Positions 5,543 to 13,435 are shown, counted from the first letter of the stretch. The stretch: 13,704 bases of DNA from JADGGV01 sp035715725 (GCA_035715725.1 DASTKT010000107.1:1-13704), one strand, 5' to 3'. Numbers and translations are program-made. The notes: generated by a model from the sequence alone, not told the origin.

Positions 5543-7174
5543 ATGGCAGAGAGCCAGACACGCAAGGTGGCGGTGATCGCGGGGGCGGGTCCCGCGGGGC
5601 TGACGGCGGCCTACGAGCTGCTGGCGAGGACGGACGTGGTGCCGCTGGTGCTGGAGGCGACGGAGGCGCTGGGCGGGATCGCGCAGACGTACCGCTACAA
5701 GGGGAACCGGATCGACATCGGCGGGCACCGCTTCTTCTCGAAGAGCCAGCGGGTCATGGACTGGTGGTTCCACGTGCTGCCGCTGGAGAAGGAGGCGGTG
5801 CGGGAGCGGGCGGGGGACGCGGCCGCCGAGCGGGCGCCGGACCCGGGCTCGGCGGAGGAGGTGATGCTGTTCCGGCCGCGGCTCAGCCGGATCTTCTACC
5901 GGCGCACGTTCTTCCCCTACCCGCTCGGGATCGACCTGGCGGTGGCGCGGCGGCTCGGGTTCTGGAACACGTTCCGGATCGGGGTGAGCTACCTGAAGGC
6001 GCAGGCGTTTCCGGTGGCGGACGAGACGTACCTGGACGCGTTCTTCATCAACCGCTTCGGGCGGCGGCTCTACGAGACGTTCTTCCGCGACTACACGGCG
6101 AAGGTGTGGGGCGTGCCGTGCGAGGCGATCCGCGCGGACTGGGGGGCGCAGCGGGTCAAGGGGCTCTCGCTGAAGAAGGCGCTCGTGCAGGCGGCCAAGG
6201 ACCTGGTGACGAGCGAGGCGGAGAAGGCGCGGGAGGAGCGGGAGACCACGCTGATCACGCGCTTCTACTACCCGAAGTACGGCCCGGGGCAGATGTGGGA
6301 GAGCGTGGCGGAGCGCATTCGGGAGCGCGGCGGCGAGATCCGGCTGGGGTGGAAGGTGGTCGGGCTGGAGCTGGAGGGGGGTCGCGTCGCGCGGGTACGG
6401 GCGCGCAGCGAGGCGACGGGGGCGGAAGAGACGCTCGCGTGCGACTACTTCATCAGCACGATGCCGGTGAGGAGCCTGGTCGGCGCGGTGCGGCCGGAGC
6501 CGCCGGCGGAGGTGGTGGAGGTGGCGCAGGGGCTCGTCTACCGGGACTTCCTGACCGTGGGGCTGCTGCTGCGGAGGCTGCACGTGCGGGTGCGGGGCGA
6601 GCGCGTGGCCGAGCGGCTGCCGGACAACTGGATCTACATCCAGGAAGGGGACGTGAAGGTCGGGCGGGTGCAGGTCTTCAACAACTGGAGCCCGTACATG
6701 GTGCGGGACCCGGAGGGCACGGTCTGGATCGGGCTCGAGTACTTCCTGAACGAAGGCGACGAGATGTGGCGCTGGACGGACGAGGAGCTGGTCCGTCTGG
6801 GGATCGGCGAGATGGTCAGGATCGGCTTCATCCGGGAAGAGGACGTGCTGGACGGGTGCGCGCTGCGGATGCCGAAGGCGTACCCGGCCTACTTCGGCAC
6901 GTACGAGCGGCTGGACGTGGTGCGGCGCTGGGCGGAGGCCGTGCCGAACCTGTTCCTGGTGGGCCGGAACGGCATGCACCGCTACAACAACCAGGACCAC
7001 AGCATGCTGACGGCGATGCTGGCGGTCGACAACATCGCGAGCGGGCGGACGGACAAGAGCAACCTCTGGGACGTCAACCTCGACATGGTGTACCACGAGG
7101 AGCACGAGGGCGACCCGCCCGCCGACGCCGCCCTCGCCCTGCGCGACGAGGCGCCCGCGGCGGAGCGACAGTGA
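5543..7174 (+). CDS. NAD(P)/FAD-dependent oxidoreductase (amine oxidase / protoporphyrinogen oxidase-like)
   Basis: A 543-residue flavoprotein. Residues 9-27 form the dinucleotide-binding fold (VAVIAGAGPAGLTAAYELL, GxGxxG at G14-G16-G19). The acidic residue at the end of the second strand (E38) is followed by GGIAQTYRYKGNRIDIGGH (44-62), typical of COG1232-type FAD enzymes. The C-terminal FAD-contacting segment is at 467-498 (VPNLFLVGRNGMHRYNNQ, then MLTAMLAVDNI). The closest group I know is the PRK07208-type 'NAD(P)/FAD-dependent oxidoreductase', distantly like UDP-galactopyranose mutase and protoporphyrinogen oxidase; the substrate is unknown. There is no signal peptide, so it is probably cytoplasmic. 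Start: ATG at 5543 with only GAGG (5535-5538, 4-nt spacing), which is modest. The last ~25 residues (from about 519) are a charged Ala/Pro tail whose DNA is partly duplicated in front of the next gene. Confidence 0.92.
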   Translation: MAESQTRKVAVIAGAGPAGLTAAYELLARTDVVPLVLEATEALGGIAQTYRYKGNRIDIGGHRFFSKSQRVMDWWFHVLPLEKEAVRERAGDAAAERAPDPGSAEEVMLFRPRLSRIFYRRTFFPYPLGIDLAVARRLGFWNTFRIGVSYLKAQAFPVADETYLDAFFINRFGRRLYETFFRDYTAKVWGVPCEAIRADWGAQRVKGLSLKKALVQAAKDLVTSEAEKAREERETTLITRFYYPKYGPGQMWESVAERIRERGGEIRLGWKVVGLELEGGRVARVRARSEATGAEETLACDYFISTMPVRSLVGAVRPEPPAEVVEVAQGLVYRDFLTVGLLLRRLHVRVRGERVAERLPDNWIYIQEGDVKVGRVQVFNNWSPYMVRDPEGTVWIGLEYFLNEGDEMWRWTDEELVRLGIGEMVRIGFIREEDVLDGCALRMPKAYPAYFGTYERLDVVRRWAEAVPNLFLVGRNGMHRYNNQDHSMLTAMLAVDNIASGRTDKSNLWDVNLDMVYHEEHEGDPPADAALALRDEAPAAERQ

Positions 7175-7235
7175 CGGAGCGATGGTGATGGAGGAGCACG
7201 GGGTGGCGCCGCGGGACGAAGCGCCCGCGGCGGAG
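7145..7235. repeat. partial tandem duplication at the oxidoreductase/ygfZ junction
   Basis: A 21-bp stretch at 7145-7165 recurs at 7215-7235 with one mismatch (GACGARGCGCCCGCGGCGG core). A second shared word, GAGGAGCACG, lies before each copy (7097-7106 and 7191-7200). The first copy encodes RDEAPAAE at the end of the oxidoreductase. The second encodes the same peptide in a different absolute frame, just ahead of the YgfZ-like domain. Confidence 0.7.
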
Positions 7236-7241
7236 GCGGTG

Positions 7242-8216
7242 ATGGACGAGTACGAGGCGGCCCGCACGGGCGCGGTCGTGGCGGACCGGGCGGAGCGCGT
7301 GTTCCTGCGCGCCTACGGCCGCGACCCGGTGCGCATGCTGCAAGGGCTGATCACGAACGACCTGGCGGGGGCGCCGGAGGGGCGCGGCGTGTACGCGGCG
7401 TTCCTCACGCCGAAGGGGCGGATGATCGCGGATGCGTGGCTGTTCCGCGTCGCCGGGGGAGAGGCGCTGCTGGAGCTGGACGCGGCCGCGGCCCCGGGGC
7501 TGCGCGAGCACCTCAAGCGCTCCGTGCCGCCGCTCTTCGCGCGGTTCGAGGAGGCGCCGCTGGCCGCGCTGGGCGTGTACGGGCCGCGGGCGGCGGAAGT
7601 CGTCCGGGCGGTGCTCGGCGCCGTGCCGCCAGGCGACGCCGCGGAGGGGGAGAGCGTCGCCGGGACGTGGGGCGGCGCGGAGTGGCGCATCGTGCGCTCG
7701 CTGGAGACGGGCGAGCCCGGAGGGTACGAGCTGATCGGCGCCGCGGAGTCGGCGCCGGGCGTCCGGGAGGCGCTGGTCGCGGCGGGCGCGCGCCCGGCCG
7801 GGCCCGGCACGCTCGAGGTGCTGCGCATCGAGGCGGGGCGGCCGCGCTGGGGCGCCGAGCTGGACGAGACGGTGCTGCCGCTCGAGGCCGGGCTGAAGGA
7901 GCGCGCCATCAGCACGACGAAGGGGTGCTATACGGGGCAGGAGGTGGTCATCCGGATCCTGCACCGGGGGCACGTGAACCGGCACCTGCGCGGCGTGCTG
8001 CTCGGGGACGCGCCGGCGCCGGCGCGCGGCGCGCCGCTCGTCCGGCCGGCGGACGGAAAGGTCGTCGGCACGGTCACCGCCGCGTGCGCCTCGCCGCGGC
8101 TCGGCCAGACCATCGCGCTGGCCTACGTGCGCCGCGAGGTCGAGCCCGGCGGCGCCGTGCGGGTGGGCGTGGACGGCGACGAGGGGCGCGTGGTGGAGCC
8201 GCCGTTTCCAGCCTGA
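7242..8216 (+). CDS. ygfZ: YgfZ/GcvT-like folate-binding protein
   Basis: The family signature K-G-C-Y-x-G-Q-E is present as TKGCYTGQEVV (Cys at residue 229 from this start). It lies in a protein with the usual three-part GcvT/YgfZ architecture: AARTGAVVADRAERVFLRAY at the N-terminus, LQGLITNDL near 33-41, LTPKGRMIADAWLF near 55-68, and a C-terminal barrel (VVGTVTAACASPRLGQTIAL). YgfZ binds tetrahydrofolate and supports assembly or repair of certain Fe-S enzymes, including the tRNA-modifying enzyme MiaB in E. coli. I chose ATG 7242 because GGAGG (7232-7236) is well spaced and the family's conserved start follows at once. ATGs at 7182 and 7188 are also open and would give up to 344 residues with a 7-bp gap to the upstream gene, but the added segment is the duplicated sequence noted nearby. 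Probably co-transcribed with the oxidoreductase. Confidence 0.92.
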   Translation: MDEYEAARTGAVVADRAERVFLRAYGRDPVRMLQGLITNDLAGAPEGRGVYAAFLTPKGRMIADAWLFRVAGGEALLELDAAAAPGLREHLKRSVPPLFARFEEAPLAALGVYGPRAAEVVRAVLGAVPPGDAAEGESVAGTWGGAEWRIVRSLETGEPGGYELIGAAESAPGVREALVAAGARPAGPGTLEVLRIEAGRPRWGAELDETVLPLEAGLKERAISTTKGCYTGQEVVIRILHRGHVNRHLRGVLLGDAPAPARGAPLVRPADGKVVGTVTAACASPRLGQTIALAYVRREVEPGGAVRVGVDGDEGRVVEPPFPA

Positions 8217-8284
8217 GCGGCCGCGTGGGCGAGTGGGCGGGCGGAGCCCGATCCGTACGTCCGCGGGCGGCCCCGCCTCCAGAA

Positions 8285-8454
8285 GTGTCACACGGAGGCA
8301 CGGGGAACACGGAGGGACGGCAACGGCCCGCCGGCCACACGCCGGCCGCCGGCGTACGCAGAAGATGACATCAAAGGATGGTGCGCTCCCCGGCGTCACC
8401 AGGCCGCCCGGCCACCCTCCGTTCCTCCGTGTCCTCCGTGTCTCCGTGTGACAC
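8285..8454. repeat. 170-bp element bounded by inverted CACGGAGG-type repeats
   Basis: The left arm begins GTGTCACACGGAG at 8285. The right arm ends with its exact inverse at 8454. Inside the perfect 13 bp the arms continue as imperfect ACGGAGG/CCTCCGT units (to about 8320 and from about 8416). The core has no credible gene. Repeats reading 'CACGGAGGCACGGAGAACACGGAGG' are, from memory, dispersed in several environmental phyla. The element fills the middle of the 366-bp spacer 8217-8582; the rest is a short G-rich repeat (8225-8240) and GC-rich sequence in which I see nothing more. Confidence 0.7.
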
Positions 8455-8582
8455 ATTTCCGTTCCCGACCCCAGCGGCGCCCGCCAACAGGGACGGGCTC
8501 GGGCTCGGGGCGGGAAGGGCCGGCGCACACATCCTGCAGCCAGCCCTCCGCGGCGCGTCCCGAGCGACGAGGAGGAGCCTCC

Positions 8583-9038
8583 ATGCCCCGCAACCTGTTC
8601 ATCAACCCCGAGTACGTGCGGCGCGAGCGCGAGAGCGCGTGGGAGCCGACCGCACCGGCGGGCTTGCCGTACGGCTGGCCGTACTACGCGCCCTACGCGG
8701 CGCGGCCCGGCTACTACCGGCGCCGCGCCGAGCTGCCGCCGGAGCGGCTCGAGCGCTACCGCTGGGAGTGGCCGCACTGGCGGCGCAGCCGGGAATCGGA
8801 GGAGCGATGGAGGCGCGCGCTCGCCGACCGCGACCTGGCGCACGCCGTCGACCTCGCGCTGTACGAGGTGATCGGGCGCGTCGCCGACGACGTCTCGGTG
8901 CGCGCACAGGACGGCGTGGTCACGCTGGAGGGCGTGGTCCCGCACCCGGGCGTGCTCCGCGACACGGTCGAGACGGCGCTCCGGATGCCCGGCGTGCGCT
9001 ACGTCGAGGACCGGCTGCGGGTGCGGATGCCGCGGTGA
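8583..9038 (+). CDS. BON-domain protein with aromatic/Arg-rich N-terminus (151 aa)
   Basis: Start: ATG at 8583 with GAGGAGGAG just upstream. Residues 84-148 are a BON domain: a helix (DLAHAVDLALYEVIGRV), then DVSVRAQDGVVTLEGVVP, then a helix (GVLRDTVETALRMPGV) and the closing strand VRYVEDRLRVRM. The DG-VVTLEG motif is characteristic. BON domains (as in OsmY and secretins) are thought to bind phospholipid membranes or other envelope partners, and most BON proteins are exported. Here there is no signal peptide. The first 80 residues are instead rich in Tyr, Trp, Pro and Arg (PYGWPYYAPYAARPGYY), suggesting a disordered or surface-binding region. Monocistronic: repeats lie on both sides. The domain call is firm; the role is unknown. 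Confidence 0.87.
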   Translation: MPRNLFINPEYVRRERESAWEPTAPAGLPYGWPYYAPYAARPGYYRRRAELPPERLERYRWEWPHWRRSRESEERWRRALADRDLAHAVDLALYEVIGRVADDVSVRAQDGVVTLEGVVPHPGVLRDTVETALRMPGVRYVEDRLRVRMPR

Positions 9039-9069
9039 TGGCGTCAGCGCTCACCGGGGCGAACTGCTG

Positions 9070-9754
9070 GACAACTGCGGGTCCGACGGCGGGTGGGGGC
9101 GGCTACTGCGGGCGAGGGCGGGGGCGGGCGCGGGCGCGGGCCCACGGCGGGTGGCGGCGGGCGGGGGCCGGGGGGTTCGCGGAGCTTCACAGGTCCGGTT
9201 GCGCCTCCGTCGACCGGCACGGCGTCGGCGGAGCGCCCGGGAGGGTCGGCCTGCGTGGGCGCCTCCGCCTTCACCCCCCGCGACCGACCACAATCCGCCA
9301 CGCGCGAGCGGCCGACGCACGGTTGGCGTTTTGTGTGCGCCAGGCGCACAGAAGCCGCCACGCGCACCTCGGTGCCGAACGCCGCTGGCGGAACGTGTTC
9401 GTATACCGCACCGAATCCGCCACCCGCCTCGCCCGCCCCGGTGCGTGGCGGCTTCGCGCCGGGGAGCGCCAGGGAGCGCGGCGGGCCCCGACCGAACCGA
9501 CCAGAACCCGCAGAGCCGTTGCTTCAGGAGGCCGCAGCCGTCCTCCGAGCCGAGCGCCTGCGCCGCCTGGAGCCTGCACATCCGCCCGACCCGAATGGGT
9601 CGACTCCTCCTCCGAGCCCGGGGCGCCGCCCGGGCACGTTGCCCCACCCTCCGACCACCCAGGCCCCCGCCCGCCGTCACCCGCCGTGGGCCCGCGCTCG
9701 CGCCCGCCCCCGCCCCCGCCCATGCCCCGGCCCGCCGTTGGACCCGCAGTTGTC
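9070..9754. repeat. 685-bp non-coding element with ~100-bp terminal inverted repeats
   Basis: The left end 9070-9084 (GACAACTGCGGGTCC) is the exact inverse of the right end 9740-9754. The similarity continues inward with few differences for about 100 bp on each side (to about 9171, and from about 9656), including the shared GCGGGCCCACGGCGGGTG core. Inside lie a 17-bp perfect palindrome at 9334-9350 (TGTGCGCC-A-GGCGCACA) and another inverted pair (GAAGCCGCCACGC at 9351-9363, its inverse near 9443-9455). No ORF here has a ribosome site or a recognisable protein, and no transposase is present. The left end starts 31 bp after the BON gene's stop. I see no clear target-site duplication. Confidence 0.7.
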
Positions 9755-9795
9755 GTCGCCCATGCCCCGGCCCGCCGGTGGACCCGTAGTTGGCC
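9717..9795. repeat. ~40-bp tandem direct repeat at the right edge of the element
   Basis: The unit CGCCCATGCCCCGGCCCGCC, followed by GKTGGACCCGYAGTTG, occurs at 9717-9755 and again at 9757-9795 with a few differences. The outer end of the inverted-repeat arm is therefore duplicated once on the right side only. Confidence 0.65.
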
Positions 9796-9865
9796 CGCCC
9801 TCGTCCCCGCCCGAAGTCGCAACCGTTTTCCCAGCTCCGACCTCGTCGTGAACGCTCAGGTGATC

Positions 9866-9985
9866 GCGGAGGCGGAGGCGGAACCACGGCCGGATTCGGG
9901 CTCGGATTCGGATTCGGTTTCGGGTTCTTCCCGGACCCGGACCCGGTCCCGACTTCGGGCTCGGGTCCGGATTCGGGGCCCGGGG
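9866..9985. repeat. TCGGAT/TCGGGC hexamer tract, related to 3427-3485
   Basis: GGCGGA trimers at 9866-9880 lead into a run of TCGGRY hexamers (CTCGGATTCGGATTCGG), then a partly inverted continuation (CCCGGACCCGGACCCGG). The order trimers, then a short spacer, then TCGGGCTCGGATTCGGA is the same as at 3427-3485. Together with the inverted-repeat element this fills most of the 1.2-kb gene-free region 9039-10247. Confidence 0.6.
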
Positions 9986-10060
9986 ACGGAGCGGCCGGAC
10001 CGGACATGACGCGCCGCCGCGTGACGGCCTGGCGGCTGGATCGTCTTTTCGCTTCGAGCG

Positions 10061-10089
10061 TTGCGTCCCCCGGGGGAGGAACGTATATT
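10061..10089 (+). promoter_or_regulatory. sigma-70-type promoter of the two-component operon
   Basis: TTGCGT (10061-10066), a 17-bp spacer and TATATT (10084-10089; five of six consensus bases). It is the best promoter match in the window and stands in locally less GC-rich sequence. Transcription would start near 10096, giving a ~150-nt leader before the kinase gene. The leader is GC-rich and can form several short hairpins (for example CCCC-GGTAGC-GGGG); I do not recognise a riboswitch. Confidence 0.6.
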
Positions 10090-10247
10090 CCCCGCCGGTT
10101 TTCGCGGCGTGTTCTCTCTCCCCGTATGCCCATCCGAAGTAGCCCGGGAGGTTCCCCGGCCCGTCCCCCGGTAGCGGGGCCCGGCACGGGTCCGTTTCTG
10201 CCCTCCGTCCGCCGCGGGGGCGAGCGGCCTCCCCCCTGAGGAACCGA

Positions 10248-12098
10248 ATGTCGCTCCGGCTCAAAGTCCTTCTCCTCTTCGTCGGGCTCGCCATCGCCCC
10301 GATCCTCGCGGTCGGGCTGATCGATTTCGCCATGTCGGTGGACGACATCGATCAGCTCGTGGCCGCGCGGCTGGAGGCGGGGACGGAGCGCGCGGCGCGG
10401 CAGATCTCGTCGCGCTTCGGCGCGCTCGAGCTGCGCGTGGTGGAGATGGCGGGGAGCGCGGCGGCGCGGCGGCTGGTGGCGGGGCCGGAAGCGGGCGGGG
10501 AGGCGTCGCCGGAGCCGAAGGCGGAGCTGCAGGCGCGGTGGGCGACGCTGATGCGGGACCTCGAGTCGCTGGAGGTGCGGGACGCCGCCGGCGTGGTGGT
10601 GTTCCGGGCGGCGGGCGGGAGCGGGCCGGGCGCGCCGTTCTGCCCGGGCGAGGGGACGCTGCAGGTCTCGCGGCCGATCACGGACCGGGCGGGGCGGTAC
10701 CGGGGGGAGCTGGTCGCGCGGGCGTGGGTCGCGGCGGTGCTGCCGATCGGGCTGGCCGGCCCGGTGGCGGAGGACGGCGACTACACGCTGGTCGTGGACC
10801 GGGCGGGCGGGCGGATCCTGCACGCGCCGTCGTGCCAGGACGTCGGGCGGAGCCTGGCCGAGGTGATGGCGGCGCGCTGGGGGCTGCCGCCGGGGACGGC
10901 GGACTCGAACCAGATCCTGCGGTTCAAGGAGGGCGGCCCGCGCCTCGGCTACGTGACGGCGGTGCAGCGCCCGGAGTGGACGCTGGTCTCGACGGGCTCG
11001 CTGGACGAGGTGCACTCGCCGTACGGCCAGCGGCAGCTCGCATACCTGGCGTTCGTGATGGTGATCGCGCTGGCGGCGGCGGGCGCGTTCAGCATCCTGA
11101 TCCGGGACGTGATGCGCTCGCTGGAGGACCTGACCGGCGCGGCCGGGCAGATCGCGGACGGCGATTTCAACGTGTGGCTGCCGCCGCCGACGAACGACGA
11201 GGTCGGGCGGCTGTCGCTCGCGTTCGCGCGGATGATGGAGCGGATCCGGCAGAGCGCGCGGGAGGTGGAGTCGAGCCGGAACCTGGCGGCGCTGGGCGAG
11301 ATGGCGTCGCACCTCTCGCACGAGATCCGCAACCCGCTCTCGGCGCTGCGGGTGAACCTGCAGAGCGTGGAGCGGGAGGCGCGGGACGGCCGGCTGCCGG
11401 ACGACTTCTCGGACGTGATGAGGCTCTGCCTGGGCGAGATCTCGCGTCTCGACGCGGTGGTCCAGAGCGTTCTGACGGTGGGCCGCGGCGGGCCGGTCAA
11501 CCCGCGGCGCGAGTCGCTGCACCGGATCGTCGACGAGTGCGTCGCGCTGCTCGCCGCGGACCTCGCCTCGCGGCGGATCAAGGTGCAGGTGGCGCGGCTG
11601 GCGTCGCTGGACCGCGTCGTGGTGGACGCCAAGCAGATCAAGGGCGTGCTGCTGAACCTGCTGCTGAACGCGGCGGACGCGATGCCGGACGGCGGCACGA
11701 TCCGCGTCTGGACCGAGGTGAGGGCGGATGTGCGCGCCGGCGGCCTCGTCGCCGTGCACGTCGCGGACGAGGGCAGCGGCGTGCCGCCGGAGCTGCGCGA
11801 GCGGATCTTCCAGCCGTTCTTCACCACGAAGAAGCAGGGGAGCGGGATCGGCCTGGCCGTGGCGCGGCGCACGGTGGACCAGCATGGCGGCCGCCTCTAC
11901 TTTGACACGCCCTCGGAGCTGGTGCAGGGCGCGGAGTTCGTGGTCGAGCTGCCGCTGGCCCCACCGACCGTGGAGCCGGAGCCGGCCGCCGATGCGGCCC
12001 GCGGCCGCCGCCTCGCCCCGGCCGCCGGCGAGACCCTCGTCGCCGTCGGCGGCGACGCGAGCCCCGAATCCACACCCCGCCCGGATCGAATCGAGTGA
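10248..12098 (+). CDS. membrane sensor histidine kinase (NtrB/AtoS-like output, extracytoplasmic Cache-like sensor)
   Basis: A 616-residue kinase starting at ATG 10248 with GAGGA at 10238-10242. Order: membrane segment 7-28; extracytoplasmic sensor ~30-262; membrane segment 264-286; HAMP ~287-340; dimerisation/phosphoacceptor domain with His358 (MASHLSHEIRNPLSALR); ATPase domain with N-box LLNLLLNAADAMPDGG (467-482), G1 ADEGSG (506-511), F-box FFTTK (524-528) and G2 GSGIGLAVARR (531-541). All catalytic residues are present. The sensor half at 175-255 (YTLVVDRAGGRILHAP, then WTLVSTGSLDEV) resembles a Cache fold, and it has two Cys (132, 196) that could form a disulphide; the ligand is unknown. 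Residues 571-616 are a Pro/Ala-rich tail leading straight into the GTGA overlap with the regulator gene. It should autophosphorylate at His358 and pass phosphate to Asp53 of the next protein. Confidence 0.95.
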   Translation: MSLRLKVLLLFVGLAIAPILAVGLIDFAMSVDDIDQLVAARLEAGTERAARQISSRFGALELRVVEMAGSAAARRLVAGPEAGGEASPEPKAELQARWATLMRDLESLEVRDAAGVVVFRAAGGSGPGAPFCPGEGTLQVSRPITDRAGRYRGELVARAWVAAVLPIGLAGPVAEDGDYTLVVDRAGGRILHAPSCQDVGRSLAEVMAARWGLPPGTADSNQILRFKEGGPRLGYVTAVQRPEWTLVSTGSLDEVHSPYGQRQLAYLAFVMVIALAAAGAFSILIRDVMRSLEDLTGAAGQIADGDFNVWLPPPTNDEVGRLSLAFARMMERIRQSAREVESSRNLAALGEMASHLSHEIRNPLSALRVNLQSVEREARDGRLPDDFSDVMRLCLGEISRLDAVVQSVLTVGRGGPVNPRRESLHRIVDECVALLAADLASRRIKVQVARLASLDRVVVDAKQIKGVLLNLLLNAADAMPDGGTIRVWTEVRADVRAGGLVAVHVADEGSGVPPELRERIFQPFFTTKKQGSGIGLAVARRTVDQHGGRLYFDTPSELVQGAEFVVELPLAPPTVEPEPAADAARGRRLAPAAGETLVAVGGDASPESTPRPDRIE

Positions 12099-13435
12099 AG
12101 GGACGAATCCTCGTCGTCGAGGACGACAGCGCCCACCGCATGGCACTGGAGCGGCACCTGAGCCGCTCCGGCTACGAGGTCGTCTCGGCGGAGAGCGCGG
12201 AGCGCGCGCTCGGCACGCTGTCGCAGGCGGACCCGGACGTCGTGCTGACCGACATCCGCATGGGCGAGATGGACGGCTTCGAGCTGCTGGCGTTCCTGCG
12301 GGAGCACCGGCGCGACCTGGACGTCATCCTCATGACGGCGCACGACGACGTGCAGGGCGCGATCGACGCCATGAAGGGCGGCGCGTTCGACTACATGCTG
12401 AAGCCGCTCGACCTGGACGTGCTCGACGAGACGGTCGAGCGTTGCTTCCGCGACCGGCGCGAGCGCGGGCGCGGCCGGCGCAAGGAGGGGAGCGAGCCGC
12501 CCACGCGCGTGCACGGGCTGGTCGGCCGCGACCCGCGCATGGTCGAGATCTACAAGCTGATCGGCACCGTCGCCGCGACGAAGGCGCCGGTGCTGATCCG
12601 CGGCGAGACCGGCACGGGCAAGGAGATGATCGCCCGGACGATCCACGCCAACTCCCGGGATTCGAGCGAGCCGTTCGTCGCCGTCAACTGCACGGCGATC
12701 CCGGAGAACCTGCTCGAGTCCGAGCTGTTCGGGCACGTGAAGGGTTCGTTCACGGGCGCCGTCAACGACCGGCGCGGCCGCTTCGAGCTGGCCGCCGGCG
12801 GCACGATCTTCCTCGACGAGATCGGCGACACGGAGCCCGCCTTCCAGGCCAAGCTGCTGCGCGTGCTCCAGGAGCGCGAGTTCTACCCCGTCGGCAGCGA
12901 GCAGCCGCGGCGCACGAACGCGCGCGTCATCGCCGCCACGCACCGCCCCGTCGAGCGCCTCATCGACGAGGGCAGGTTCCGCGAAGACCTGTACTTCCGG
13001 CTGCGGGTGGTGGAGATCGTGGTGCCGCCGCTGCGCGAGCGCCCCTCCGACATCCCGCTCCTCGCGCGCAGCATCCTGGTCAAGGTGAACGGCGAGTACG
13101 GCCGCAACGTGCACGTCATCCCCGACGCCGTCATGGCCGCGCTGCTCACGTACGCCTGGCCCGGGAACGTGCGCGAGCTGGAGAACGCGCTGACCCGCGC
13201 GGCGCTGCTGGCCCGCGGCCCGGCGCTCTCCCTGGAGCACCTCACGCTCGGGACGGCCGAGCGCGAGGAGGTGCCGGCGGACGCCGCCGACGACAGCCTG
13301 GACGAGATGGAGCGCATCCACGTGCAGCGCGTCCTGGCGAAGGTCGGCGGCAACAAGAGCAAGGCCGCCGAGATCCTCGGCGTCTCCCGTCCCCGGCTCA
13401 ACCGCATCATCGAGAAGTACGACATCGTGGTGTAA
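12095..13435 (+). CDS. NtrC-family sigma-54-dependent response regulator
   Basis: A 446-residue three-domain regulator. Start: GTG at 12095 overlaps the kinase stop (GTGA). Receiver domain 3-118 with acidic pair E9/D10/D11, phosphoacceptor Asp53 (VLTDIRMGEMDGFELL), T81 and K103. AAA+ domain ~140-375: Walker A GETGTGKE (170-177), sigma-54 contact loop GSFTGA (217-222; the usual GAFTGA with Ala to Ser), Walker B GGTIFLDEIGD (235-245), and arginines in REDLYFRLRV (297-306). C-terminal Fis-type helix-turn-helix 405-442 (VLAKVGGNKSKAAEILGVSR). On phosphorylation such proteins oligomerise, hydrolyse ATP and open sigma-54 RNA polymerase promoters. Target genes are not identifiable here. Co-transcribed with the kinase from the promoter at 10061-10089. 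Confidence 0.96.
   Translation: MKGRILVVEDDSAHRMALERHLSRSGYEVVSAESAERALGTLSQADPDVVLTDIRMGEMDGFELLAFLREHRRDLDVILMTAHDDVQGAIDAMKGGAFDYMLKPLDLDVLDETVERCFRDRRERGRGRRKEGSEPPTRVHGLVGRDPRMVEIYKLIGTVAATKAPVLIRGETGTGKEMIARTIHANSRDSSEPFVAVNCTAIPENLLESELFGHVKGSFTGAVNDRRGRFELAAGGTIFLDEIGDTEPAFQAKLLRVLQEREFYPVGSEQPRRTNARVIAATHRPVERLIDEGRFREDLYFRLRVVEIVVPPLRERPSDIPLLARSILVKVNGEYGRNVHVIPDAVMAALLTYAWPGNVRELENALTRAALLARGPALSLEHLTLGTAEREEVPADAADDSLDEMERIHVQRVLAKVGGNKSKAAEILGVSRPRLNRIIEKYDIVV

Noticed and set aside
2677..5565. 962-codon open frame on the minus strand
   Set aside because: It spans several well-supported genes on both strands and reads as Pro/Arg/Ala-rich sequence. Long shadow frames are expected at this GC content.
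5248..7188. 646-codon plus-strand frame over the oxidoreductase
   Set aside because: Gly/Arg/Ala-rich out-of-frame shadow; the frame from 5543 carries the FAD motifs.
8233..8451. small ORF ending in LRVLRVSV
   Set aside because: It is created by the CACGGAGG/CCTCCGT repeat, a common source of spurious ORFs, and lacks a ribosome site.
9039..10247. CRISPR array or degraded transposase in the 1.2-kb gene-free region
   Set aside because: Repeats are inverted or short-period without regular spacers, and no frame shows transposase motifs.
9051..12146. 1031-codon open frame on the minus strand, antisense to the histidine kinase
   Set aside because: The translation is Arg/Pro/Ala low complexity with no domain, while the opposite strand encodes an intact kinase with all motifs.
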